Origin: Oscillospiraceae bacterium
GTDB lineage: Bacteria; Bacillota; Clostridia; Oscillospirales; Ruminococcaceae
Assembly (NCBI GenBank): GCA_028694405.1
Contig: JAQUTM010000011.1
Location: forward strand, 1-23,945
Length of the DNA stretch: 23,945 bases
Direction: 5' to 3'
Shown: in pieces, positions 7,367-14,179 of the stretch
Position numbering within the stretch: the stretch's first letter is position 1
How the letters are laid out: every line of letters starts with the position of its first letter
The notes under the pieces: generated by a model
Databases searched by the model: none
Seen by the model: the letters and a program-made list of their open reading frames with translations, nothing else
Told to the model about the DNA's origin: nothing
Made by a program: the position numbers and the translations under genes

Positions 7367-7385
7367 GCGGGGTGTTCGTGCCCGC
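7367..7385 (-). repeat. Intergenic hairpin between flgK and flgL
   Basis: Inverted repeat GCGGG (7367-7371) / CCCGC (7381-7385), loop of nine. On the minus strand (the transcribed one) it is followed by CTAAAA and not a U run, so it is not a terminator for this operon. It stands about 15 bases upstream of the flgL ribosome binding site. Confidence 0.5.
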
Positions 7386-7393
7386 TTTTTATG

Positions 7394-8911
7394 TTATCGG
7401 CCTACGCGGCCCGTGTCATTTATCAGCTTGTCCAGTGCCTCGTCCAGTGTTGTCATAACACGGCTCATGGCGTTGTAAGCCTTTTGGTACTGGGTTAAAT
7501 CTATACCCTCTTCATCCATGGAAACGCCGGAAATGGCACTGATTTTTTTCAATATGGAATCGGACAGCTCTGTGCTGGCGTCCAGACGGGTTTGAGACGT
7601 GCTTTTTTGGTTTGCCAAATTTGCGTTGGTATAGTACGAAACATAGCCGTCAAAGGTGCCCTTGTACTCGCCAAAATCTAGGGTTTTGGTAAACAGCGCA
7701 ATAATGTTGCTTACAAAGGTGGTATCGTCGGCGCCCTCGCCTTTGGGGTGTACGTTTGTCATTATGTAGGAGGGGTCATCTGCCCAGCTGTTGCTTAAAG
7801 TAAAGCCGCCTGCCGTTTTTTCTCCGTTTTCGTCGGTAAAGCTAAACAGCTCTTTATAGGTACCTGTGGGGTTTCCGTCGGCGTCCATAATTTCTATCGA
7901 GCTGTTAAAGGCATCTGCCAAAGTAACGGCAAAGGCGTCCAGCTTGTCCATATAGTACAAAATGCCCTTTTCAACGTCCTCACCTTTGGTGGCATCGGCG
8001 GCAGTACCGCGGCCGTTTAGCATTTGCATAGATGCCTTTAGCCCGCCGCTGCTCATATCTGCCGATTTGCCGGTGGTTTGCCATGTTAGGCTGGTTGTTT
8101 GGCCGCCTTTTCCCGCAGAGACATTTAACGCGTCAAACTTATCGTCCTCTACCACAACATGGTTATCGCTGCCCATGGTAACGGTTACGGTGCCGTCCTC
8201 GTTTTCCTTTACGTTTATATTGCCGTACTCGGAAAGCTGGTCCAGCAGAACGTTGCGTGCGTCGTACAGCTCATTGGGCTTGTAGTAAGCGTTGCCAACG
8301 CCGTAGGAGGTAAATATTTCGGTTTTGATTTGAGCATTTAAGTTTGCAATGCTTTGCAAAATGGAGTTTACAGAGCCCACATTTGTCTCTAAGTCAAAAT
8401 GCTGCTGCTCCCACACGTTGTTCAGCTTGGTATCCATTTGTTTAAACACTTGGGTTAAGCTGCGTGCGGCGGCCAAAATGGTGCTGGCGGTAACTTCGTC
8501 CTGCCCGCCCTCTACCTGCATTTGCGCCCATGCATTTTTAAACTGGCTTAAAGCCGTTGTTATATTGCTGGGTTCAATTTCGGTCATGGCATTTTCAATA
8601 TCGCCCAAAACCTCTGTCAATTTATCGTAATAGCCAACATCGGCATACTCTTCACGAAAGCGCTTGTCCAAAAAGGTGTCGCGAATTTGAGAGACACCGT
8701 TGGCAACCACGCCTTGCCCCGCAAACGCTGTGGTGCGGTTTGCATAGCGGGAATAGCGCGTATTTACGCTGAGGGAGGATAAATCCACCCGCTGACGGGT
8801 GTAGCCCGTCACGCCGATATTGGACACGTTGTTGCCGATAACATCTATTGCTTTTTGGTTGGCCTGAATACCCCGTGTGGCGGTTTCAAAGCCCATAAAA
8901 GTTGCTCTCAT
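7394..8911 (-). CDS. flgK: Flagellar hook-associated protein FlgK (HAP1)
   Basis: 505 residues, typical. FlgK forms the first junction ring on the hook. The N-terminus MRATFMGFETATRGIQANQK and the ring of Asn residues in IDVIGNNVSNIGVTGYTRQRV are the diagnostic flagellar rod/hook/HAP signature. The C-terminal helix has DEEGIDLTQYQKAYNAMSRV and MTTLDEALDKLIND, the classic L-x-x-Y-Q-x-A-Y-x-A pattern. The middle is a variable exposed region. I start it at ATG 8911 (AGGAGG at 8921-8926); the frame stays open 11 codons further up through a non-coding hairpin. Between flgN and flgL in the flgM operon. Confidence 0.96.
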   Translation of the reverse strand: MRATFMGFETATRGIQANQKAIDVIGNNVSNIGVTGYTRQRVDLSSLSVNTRYSRYANRTTAFAGQGVVANGVSQIRDTFLDKRFREEYADVGYYDKLTEVLGDIENAMTEIEPSNITTALSQFKNAWAQMQVEGGQDEVTASTILAAARSLTQVFKQMDTKLNNVWEQQHFDLETNVGSVNSILQSIANLNAQIKTEIFTSYGVGNAYYKPNELYDARNVLLDQLSEYGNINVKENEDGTVTVTMGSDNHVVVEDDKFDALNVSAGKGGQTTSLTWQTTGKSADMSSGGLKASMQMLNGRGTAADATKGEDVEKGILYYMDKLDAFAVTLADAFNSSIEIMDADGNPTGTYKELFSFTDENGEKTAGGFTLSNSWADDPSYIMTNVHPKGEGADDTTFVSNIIALFTKTLDFGEYKGTFDGYVSYYTNANLANQKSTSQTRLDASTELSDSILKKISAISGVSMDEEGIDLTQYQKAYNAMSRVMTTLDEALDKLINDTGRVGR

Positions 8912-8930
8912 AAAGGGATTCCTCCTGTAA

Positions 8931-8958
8931 AATAACGTGTGCAAAGCCGCACGTTATT
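8931..8958 (-). repeat. Intergenic hairpin between flgN and flgK
   Basis: Perfect 9-bp inverted repeat, AATAACGTG (8931-8939) with CACGTTATT (8950-8958). On the minus-strand mRNA it lies between the flgN stop and the flgK ribosome binding site ACAGGAGGA, with about four bases of space. No U tract follows of the kind seen in the terminators, so regulation of flgK translation or mRNA stability is more likely than termination. Confidence 0.55.
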
Positions 8959-8960
8959 GG

Positions 8961-9437
8961 CTAAATTTTAGTTTCCAGTATGCTTTGCTGGGGGCTTAGC
9001 TGTGCCTTTGCGTAAGGGTTGTTTGCGTTTTCCGCCCTTGGCGGCACAGCGGCGGCGTCCGGATTAAGACCCGTTAAATTAACGCGAGCCATATCCATGG
9101 ATTTGCCGTTGCTGAATTTAATTTCGTCCACATAATTTTGTATGCGCTGTAACACTGCGGTAAAACGCGCCGTGTCCTGTGGGGGTACGCTTTGTATAAC
9201 ATCGGTAAATGGTTTGCCGCCAAGGCCCAGCGTTTCTTGCAGCTCCATACGTTTTTGTTCCATATTTTCCATCTGCTTGGCGTCAGCCTGCGCATTGGTA
9301 ATGGCGTGCTCTATACGCGGCAGAGAATTAGACCCCAGCGCGCTGAGCTTTTCTTTTTCATGTTGCAGCATCTCATATAAAAATGCGGCGTATTTTTCAA
9401 AAAAGCAAAATAGCTCCTCTGCTTGCAGCTCGTTCAT
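8961..9437 (-). CDS. flgN: Flagellar chaperone FlgN
   Basis: 158 residues, helical. FlgN carries FlgK and FlgL to the flagellar export gate. It has a coiled-coil N-terminal half (about 1-60, e.g. FFEKYAAFLYEMLQHEKEKL) and a helix-turn pattern ELQETLGLGGKPFTDVI at about 65-81, which is the conserved centre of the FlgN family. The C-terminal tail (about 118-158) is Ala/Pro/Asn-rich and probably flexible. ATG 9437 follows AAGGAG. It lies 24 bases after flgM, directly upstream of its two clients flgK and flgL. Confidence 0.9.
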   Translation of the reverse strand: MNELQAEELFCFFEKYAAFLYEMLQHEKEKLSALGSNSLPRIEHAITNAQADAKQMENMEQKRMELQETLGLGGKPFTDVIQSVPPQDTARFTAVLQRIQNYVDEIKFSNGKSMDMARVNLTGLNPDAAAVPPRAENANNPYAKAQLSPQQSILETKI

Positions 9438-9461
9438 GCCTAGTCTCCTTACGGGGCAAGG

Positions 9462-9761
9462 TTAGCCCCACACTTTTAAAATAGAATCTACCAAGTCCTG
9501 TGTAGATACGCGGTACTCGCCTTTTTGCACGCTTTGGCTAAGCTGCTGCAGCTTGGCAGCGCTTGCGTCAGCTTCAATTTCGGTGGCAATGCTTTGCGCC
9601 ACACGGCCTGTTTCACTTTTAAGGGTGGCCTGCGCACTAAAGGAGACACGGTCTGTCTTAGGGGCAGTTTCACCGGGCTGCTTCGCCTCGGGCTTTTGGG
9701 CAGTGGTTGCTGCTTTGGTGTTTTCGTAGTAGCGCAGCACATTATTGCGGTCTATTCTCAT
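9462..9761 (-). CDS. flgM: Anti-sigma-28 factor FlgM
   Basis: 99 residues, usual size. FlgM binds and inhibits the flagellar sigma factor SigD until the hook is finished, then is exported or degraded. The N-terminal half is disordered and rich in Lys, Ala and Gln. The C-terminal half has the family's sigma-binding helices, with the signature V-S-F-S near residue 39-42 (DRVSFSAQATLK) and the final YRVSTQDLVDSILKV. ATG 9761 has AGGAGGT six bases upstream. It is the first gene of the flgM-flgN-flgK-flgL-DUF6470 transcript and lies behind a SigD-type promoter (9837-9862), so it would limit its own production. Confidence 0.93.
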   Translation of the reverse strand: MRIDRNNVLRYYENTKAATTAQKPEAKQPGETAPKTDRVSFSAQATLKSETGRVAQSIATEIEADASAAKLQQLSQSVQKGEYRVSTQDLVDSILKVWG

Positions 9762-9836
9762 GCCGATACCTCCTATTGCAGGGCAGTTACGTCTTTTTTG
9801 CTTTATTTTTTCATCTTTACAATTTCTCTATTAAAT

Positions 9837-9862
9837 TTATCGAACCTTTTTTTTTAAACTTA
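9837..9862 (-). promoter_or_regulatory. SigD (sigma-28) promoter of the flgM operon
   Basis: On the minus strand TAAG (9859-9862), a 14-base spacer and TTCGATAA (near 9837-9844). This is 6 of 8 to GCCGATAA. The spacer equals the two other SigD promoters in the window. The leader to flgM is about 70 bases. Confidence 0.6.
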
Positions 9863-9914
9863 ACCTTTTTTTAAAAGTTTTTTATTTTTTTTATTTGATA
9901 AATTTTTTCTGTGC

Positions 9915-9943
9915 TTGTAAACCCCGCATTTTACCTGTATAAT
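9915..9943 (+). promoter_or_regulatory. SigA promoter of the parA-comFB pair
   Basis: TTGTAA (9915-9920), 17-base spacer, TATAAT (9938-9943). The predicted transcript starts near 9950, giving a leader of about 88 bases before parA. The two promoters of the 276-base gap between flgM and parA point away from each other. Confidence 0.7.
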
Positions 9944-10037
9944 AAATAAAGATATGCTATGTTTAGGCGACAATATGCGTTATTTTGCTAAAATTTAGCT
10001 TTTTATATTTTCTCGGTAACAAAGGGGATTTTTTATA

Positions 10038-10811
10038 ATGGCTGATAAAAACTGTATCGTCATTTCTATTTCCAACCAAAAGGGCGGTGTGGGTAAAACT
10101 ACCACTACAGGCGCGCTTATGGCTGGTTTTACAAAACGCGGCCACCGCGTACTGGCTATTGACCTAGACCCGCAGGGCAACTTGACCTTTAGCGTAAAGG
10201 GAGACAACGAAATTTCCGCCTCTATTTACGATGTTTTGCGCCACGAGGTAAAACCGCAGCACGCCGTACAGCACTTGGAGTGCGGCGATTTAATTTCATC
10301 TAACATACTGCTGTCCAGCGCCGAGCTGGATTTTATCGGCAGCGGACGCGAGTTTTTACTGCGGGACGTAATTGAAAGTCTGCGCGTTTATTATGACTAT
10401 ATTTTTATTGACACCCCGCCAAACCTGGGCATTTTAACCATAAACGCCTTTGCCTGCTCGGACTATATTGTGGTGCCGGTTTTATCGGATATTTTCAGCT
10501 TACAGGGCCTTGCTCAGCTGCATGATTCGGTAAAGCACATCAAAGAATACTGCAATCCCAAGCTGGAATTTGCAGGTATTTTACTTACCCGCTTTAACGC
10601 ACGCAGCGTACTGGGAAAAGAAATTTTAGGCACCGCTAAAATGATTGCAAAATCTTTGGATATTCCGCTGTTTGCAACCCGTATTCGCTCCAGCGTTACG
10701 GTAAGCGAGGCACAGTCTGCCCAGACAAGCCTGCTAAAATATGCGCCCGCCAACGGTGCCACAAAAGATTATATGAACTTTGTAGATGAGCTGCTGAAGA
10801 GAGGTGTATAA
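10038..10811 (+). CDS. ParA/Soj-family ATPase, orphan (no ParB)
   Basis: 257 residues, the size of stand-alone ParA/Soj. Such ATPases bind nucleoid DNA as ATP dimers and position chromosomes, plasmids, or protein cargo such as chemoreceptor clusters and flagella. Deviant Walker A KGGVGKTT is at 15-22 with the signature lysine, the Walker A' motif DLDPQGN at 42-48, and the Walker B YIFIDTPP at 121-128. No N-terminal DNA-binding helix-turn-helix (as in plasmid P1-type ParA) and no MinD-type C-terminal amphipathic helix are seen. ATG 10038 follows AAGGGG. No parB or parS-like repeat is nearby; the only neighbour is a ComFB-domain gene two bases downstream. It faces away from the flagellar block. 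Confidence 0.93.
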   Translation: MADKNCIVISISNQKGGVGKTTTTGALMAGFTKRGHRVLAIDLDPQGNLTFSVKGDNEISASIYDVLRHEVKPQHAVQHLECGDLISSNILLSSAELDFIGSGREFLLRDVIESLRVYYDYIFIDTPPNLGILTINAFACSDYIVVPVLSDIFSLQGLAQLHDSVKHIKEYCNPKLEFAGILLTRFNARSVLGKEILGTAKMIAKSLDIPLFATRIRSSVTVSEAQSAQTSLLKYAPANGATKDYMNFVDELLKRGV

Positions 10812-10813
10812 AG

Positions 10814-11290
10814 GTGGCAAAAACAAAAAAAGAAATTGACAAAGAGCTGATGTATAAAAAAATTATGCCCACCGCTTCCAGCGTTTCCTCTGACAGCACC
10901 ATTAAAATTATTACCGGTAATACAGCGGCTTTGCAGGAAGAACCCACCGTGCAGCAAACCGAAAACACCCCCGCGCTTACCAAGGCAGAAAGCCAGGACA
11001 TTGCCCTGACGACAAAGCTTTCGCTGGAAAGCACAAAGGTTATAAACCTGATGGAGGGTTTGGTGGAAGCACGCATGGACGCCGCCATGCAAAAATTTAG
11101 CTGCTGTACCTGCGATAAATGCCGCAACGATGTAGCCGCCATTACCTTAAACAAACTGGCACCCTGCTATGTAATTGAAGAAAACCCCATACTGCGGGAC
11201 GAGATGGACCGTAAGCGTGCAGCCGAGGTTGCCACGGCACTGGTACAGGCCATTTTGGTGGTAAAGGCACGGCCCTCTCACGAAGTTTAG
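10814..11290 (+). CDS. ComFB-domain protein, putative partner of ParA
   Basis: 158 residues. Residues 1-70 are low-complexity and start Lys-rich (MAKTKKEIDKELMYKKIM), probably disordered. Residues about 73-155 form a ComFB domain: VINLMEGLVEARMD, the cysteine cluster CCTCDKCRNDV (Cys97, 98, 100, 103), then TLNKLAPCYVIEE and, near the end, VVKARPSHEV. The cysteines could bind a metal. Members of the ComFB family have been reported as cyclic-dinucleotide receptors in cyanobacteria; that this one binds such a ligand is inference. The start is GTG 10814, with GAGAGG upstream; the stop of parA is two bases before it, so the pair is an operon. A basic N-terminal tail is what ParA partners often use to stimulate ParA ATPase. 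Confidence 0.85.
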   Translation: MAKTKKEIDKELMYKKIMPTASSVSSDSTIKIITGNTAALQEEPTVQQTENTPALTKAESQDIALTTKLSLESTKVINLMEGLVEARMDAAMQKFSCCTCDKCRNDVAAITLNKLAPCYVIEENPILRDEMDRKRAAEVATALVQAILVVKARPSHEV

Positions 11291-11330
11291 CACTTTGTAA
11301 AAACAGGACAAATTACAATCTTTTTATAAA

Positions 11331-11380
11331 AACAAATCGGACACCGCTGTATAGCAATACGGCGATGCCCGATTTTTTTG
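11331..11380 (+). terminator. Terminator of the parA-comFB operon
   Basis: An outer stem AAATCGG (11334-11340) / CCGATTT with inner pairs around CACCG/CGGCG, followed by T7 (ending near 11379). It closes the plus-strand operon 40 bases after its last stop. Confidence 0.85.
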
Positions 11381-11389
11381 TTTTGACTT

Positions 11390-11554
11390 TTAATTTAGCT
11401 GTGCCAAAAATTCATCTGTGATAGCCTTTGCTTTTTTGGCATGGTTTTGATAGATAAAATGCGTGCCGTCTAAAATTTGATAGCGGCTTTGGGCGCCTGC
11501 CCGCGCTTTGCGGTAAACGCGGTACCGTATAATCTTATTAAAAGCTTTGCGGCT
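11390..11554 (-). pseudogene. C-terminal remnant of an alpha/beta hydrolase
   Basis: An open frame of 54 codons ends at TAA 11390-11392 but has no start codon and no ribosome binding site; it begins after a TAG at 11555-11557. The last about 35 residues (11390-11494) include YQILDGTHFIYQNHA and end AITDEFLAQLN. This resembles the final catalytic-histidine strand and last helix of alpha/beta hydrolases (G-x-H-F/Y-I). Its upstream part shows no resemblance. I read it as the leftover end of a deleted gene. Confidence 0.5.
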
Positions 11555-11559
11555 CTACA

Positions 11560-11605
11560 GCAAAAACGCGGCTGCTATAAAAATAATCACAGCCGCCGCG
11601 TCAAA
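11560..11605 (-). terminator. Terminator of the EAL-HDOD gene
   Basis: Inverted repeat ACGCGGCTG (11566-11574) / CAGCCG-CCGCGT (11590-11601) with a three-base bulge. On the minus strand it runs into TTTTTG. It sits about 55 bases past the stop of the EAL-HDOD gene. Confidence 0.7.
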
Positions 11606-11655
11606 AAGTTTTTATTTCATTTTTGCGCTGACGATTGCCTGTTTTGGTGCGGCGT

Positions 11656-12894
11656 CTAGTCCTCGGCGTTATCTTTATAGGGCTGATTTAAGCTGTTCCA
11701 AATTTTGGTTACATATTCAATGCACTTCATGTATTTTTGGCTGATAACTTCTTTATTCAAACCCAGCTCTTCGGCGTGGCTTTCTACGGTTGCCCAGTCG
11801 GCCTCCTCATAAGCCAATACCAGCTTGTATAAAGCGCCCGCTTTGCCCTCTTTATCAATAAGTGCACCGCGTATTTCTTCGCAAATGGGCAGCTCGGCAA
11901 GAGACGCCTCCAGTGAAACCTCCATAAGCATACCCAATGTGGAAAACATACCCATTAAATAGGCGTCAGACTTGGTTATGCTCATGCCCGGTATCATCTG
12001 CGAAAGCTCGGCGCAAAAGTTGGCGCGCAAAAATGACAGCTTTATAATTTCGTCGGTAAATTGATTTTCGTTCTTTTTAAAGCTGAGCAGATATACCCAT
12101 TGCTTTAACTGGCCAAGCCCCAAAACAACAAGCGCCTGCTTTACGCTGCGCACGCTGTGCCGCAGGGCAAAAAACGAGGAGTTTACCATTTTGATAAGCG
12201 AAAACGCCAAGGTTACGTCGCGAGAGATAATCTCGGTAATTTCGTCTAAATCAGGCTCGTCCTTTACCACGGCAGCGGTCAGCTGGAAAAAGTTGCTTTG
12301 TAAATGGTCCATGCGGTTAATCTGTGATGCCATGGCAGCTGCCACAACCGTGCCCTGAAAATACTGGCAGCCGCAAGCCTTTGCTTTTTCGTAGGCTTGG
12401 GTTGTGTTAACGTTGTACGCAATAATTTTTTTGTGAAAGGTTTTTCCTATTTTCACAAGGCTTTCGGCGGTTTCGTCGGTGCTTTCCATATCTATTTTTA
12501 TGTATTCCACCACACCCAAAAGCGCAAAATAGCGCGGCGAAAACTCAAAATCTTTAACGGCAATGCGGTACCCCTGCCTGGCGTAATCATAAATGGTTTT
12601 TTGCACCTCGGGGTGAATAATACAGCTGTCCGTCACCTCAATTACCAAACGCTCCGGCGTAAAAATTTGCGGTACGCTGCGCAGAAGCAAATTGGGGGTA
12701 AAGGTTATAAATATATTATTTTCATCTTTAAAATGCTGGCTGTCCAAGCGCGTAAAAAAGTCTGCTATGGCGTTTGCCGCCAAAACATCGTCTTGGTTGT
12801 ACAGACTTAAACCTTTATCCTGATAGATAACCTGACAGCCCAACACGCTTTTATCCAAGCCTATAATCGGCTGACGCACAACATGTGTTTGCAT
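11656..12894 (-). CDS. EAL-HDOD domain protein (YuxH type), EAL catalytically degenerate
   Basis: 412 residues. EAL domain about 1-195, HDOD domain about 196-390. The EAL motif itself is lost (CQVI at 20-23 where E-x-L is expected). The ElTE equivalent reads VIEVTDS (84-90), DDFG reads KDF (114-116), and KIDM is at 133-136; so the metal- and water-coordinating residues are missing and cyclic-di-GMP hydrolysis is unlikely. The HDOD part begins NFFQLTAAVVKDEPDLDEITEI and has SRDVTLAFSLIKMVNSSFF and VLGLGQLKQWVYLL. This family includes Bacillus YuxH and Vibrio CdgJ, the latter linked to motility. ATG 12894 follows AAGGGAG. Product is probably cytoplasmic. Confidence 0.93.
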   Translation of the reverse strand: MQTHVVRQPIIGLDKSVLGCQVIYQDKGLSLYNQDDVLAANAIADFFTRLDSQHFKDENNIFITFTPNLLLRSVPQIFTPERLVIEVTDSCIIHPEVQKTIYDYARQGYRIAVKDFEFSPRYFALLGVVEYIKIDMESTDETAESLVKIGKTFHKKIIAYNVNTTQAYEKAKACGCQYFQGTVVAAAMASQINRMDHLQSNFFQLTAAVVKDEPDLDEITEIISRDVTLAFSLIKMVNSSFFALRHSVRSVKQALVVLGLGQLKQWVYLLSFKKNENQFTDEIIKLSFLRANFCAELSQMIPGMSITKSDAYLMGMFSTLGMLMEVSLEASLAELPICEEIRGALIDKEGKAGALYKLVLAYEEADWATVESHAEELGLNKEVISQKYMKCIEYVTKIWNSLNQPYKDNAED

Positions 12895-12971
12895 ATAGAT
12901 TTCTCCCTTGACGGTTATTTTATATCCTTATTTTGGGTATTATTTAACAAATTATATATGTTTTCAGTATC

Positions 12972-12999
12972 AGTATACCACATATGTGTCACATTTCAC
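12972..12999 (-). promoter_or_regulatory. SigA promoter of the EAL-HDOD gene with a palindrome in the spacer
   Basis: On the minus strand a -35 GTGAAA (12994-12999), 16 bases, and an extended -10 TGG-TATACT (-10 at 12972-12977). A perfect 10-bp palindrome CACATATGTG (12979-12988) lies in the spacer and may be an operator. The same extended -10 (TGGTATACT) precedes the HD-GYP gene. Confidence 0.5.
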
Positions 13000-13033
13000 C
13001 TGTTTTTATTTTTTTTCACAAAAAAAAGTGACT

Positions 13034-13061
13034 TTGTTTTTCTTGTTGGAGAAAATATATT
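13034..13061 (+). promoter_or_regulatory. Possible SigA promoter of corA
   Basis: TTGTTT (13034-13039), 16 bases, TATATT (13056-13061). The -35 is weak and the region is very AT-rich. Confidence 0.35.
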
Positions 13062-13084
13062 TGTGTTTACAGGTGCAGCGTGCT

Positions 13085-13115
13085 AAACTTTACTGTAAAG
13101 TTTACTGGAATAAAG
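13085..13115 (+). promoter_or_regulatory. Inverted repeat and shared motif in the corA leader
   Basis: A perfect 8-bp inverted repeat AAACTTTA (13085-13092) / TAAAGTTT (13096-13103) with a three-base loop. It overlaps TTTACTGGAATAAAG (13101-13115), which differs by one base from a motif just downstream of the citrate synthase promoter (17791-17805). Operator or mRNA hairpin. Confidence 0.4.
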
Positions 13116-13129
13116 GCAGGATTTCAATT

Positions 13130-14065
13130 ATGTTTTTTGAATTTAAAGACGAGCTGCGTCCCGTTGATATAAACGCGATATTTGGTACCGGCCTGTACGC
13201 GGGTATTTTGTCGCTGCAAGAATTAAAAGAGTACAACCACATTTTAGGGTTTTCCGAGGCGGCTATTGCCGAGTGCTGTGGACAGAACAAAAGCTTTAGA
13301 AGCAGCATTGATGTTTACGATGACTACAGCTTTGGGCTGTTAAGCATTATAGACGCAGGCGACGTATTTGGCGAGCGAGACAGAATGGCTTTTTTTATAA
13401 AAGAAAACTTGTTTTTACTGGTAAGCATACAGGACATAGACAAGAGTAATGTTACACTTTTTGAGTATGTGGTAAACCACTGCAAGCCCTGCAATGTTAC
13501 ACTTGAAAAGCTGATTTACAGCTTTTTTGAGCGTTTGATTTACAAGGATAACGCCACACTGGAAACCATAGAATTTCAGCTAAACAAAATGGAGGAGGAC
13601 ATTTTAACAGGCAAACTGGAAAACCAGCTGAACGCCATTATTTTAATGACAAAGAAAAAGCTGCTTTTACTGCGCAGCTATTACGAGCAGCTGATTGATA
13701 TTTGCGAGGAGCTTGGCGAAAACGAAAACGATTTGTTTGTACCCCAGCACCTGCACTATTTTCGTCTGTTTGCCTCTAAGGCAGAGCGCCTTTCGGGAAA
13801 CGTGCAAATGCTGCGTGAAAATTTGGTACAGGTGCGCGAGGCATACCAAGCCAGCATGGACTACAACCTAAACAGCATTATGAAAATTTTTACCGTTGTA
13901 ACCACCATTTTTTTACCCCTTACTTTAATTGTGGGCTGGTACGGCATGAACTTTACCACCATGCCCGAGCTTACTTGGCGATACGGATACATTGGCGTAA
14001 TTGTGCTTAGCGTTTTGGTGATTATAGGCTGTATTGTACTGTTTAAAAAGAAAAAACTGCTGTAG
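13130..14065 (+). CDS. corA: CorA-family divalent metal ion transporter
   Basis: 311 residues. CorA pentamers let Mg2+ or related ions through the cell membrane. The cytoplasmic N-terminal part (about 1-245) has the alpha/beta fold and long stalk helix of the family (EFQLNKMEEDILTGKLENQ, and LRENLVQVREAYQASMDYNL). Two C-terminal membrane segments follow (about 250-270 and 285-305), with the selectivity motif YGMNF at 271-275 between them and a basic tail KKKK. The acidic loop after GMN is shorter than in E. coli CorA. I start it at ATG 13130 (AAGGCAGGA upstream); the frame stays open back to 12908, but that part overlaps the promoter region and reads as low-complexity. Confidence 0.93.
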   Translation: MFFEFKDELRPVDINAIFGTGLYAGILSLQELKEYNHILGFSEAAIAECCGQNKSFRSSIDVYDDYSFGLLSIIDAGDVFGERDRMAFFIKENLFLLVSIQDIDKSNVTLFEYVVNHCKPCNVTLEKLIYSFFERLIYKDNATLETIEFQLNKMEEDILTGKLENQLNAIILMTKKKLLLLRSYYEQLIDICEELGENENDLFVPQHLHYFRLFASKAERLSGNVQMLRENLVQVREAYQASMDYNLNSIMKIFTVVTTIFLPLTLIVGWYGMNFTTMPELTWRYGYIGVIVLSVLVIIGCIVLFKKKKLL

Positions 14066-14107
14066 GCCCTGTGCAATGCCCTGCCGCAAGTTTATCACAT
14101 TATAAAA

Positions 14108-14150
14108 ACAAACCCCCGTCTTTTGCAAAGCATTAGGCGGGGGTTTTGTA
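14108..14150. terminator. Bidirectional terminator between corA and the chemoreceptor gene
   Basis: Stem AACCCCCG (14111-14118) / CGGGGGTT (14138-14145). U-rich tails follow on both sides (TTTTGT on plus, TTTGTTTTTA on minus). It closes two convergent genes. Confidence 0.85.
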
Positions 14151-14179
14151 TGTATTTTAAAAGTATCCAAACACCGCTG

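Noticed and set aside
9762..10037. Centromere-like repeats (parS) near parA
   Set aside because: I saw no repeated 14-16-base palindrome in the gap, only A/T runs.
12908..13129. N-terminal extension of CorA by 74 codons
   Set aside because: The region has promoter-like sequence and no ribosome binding site, and the translation is Tyr/Phe/Cys-rich with no CorA likeness; ATG 13130 gives the usual length.
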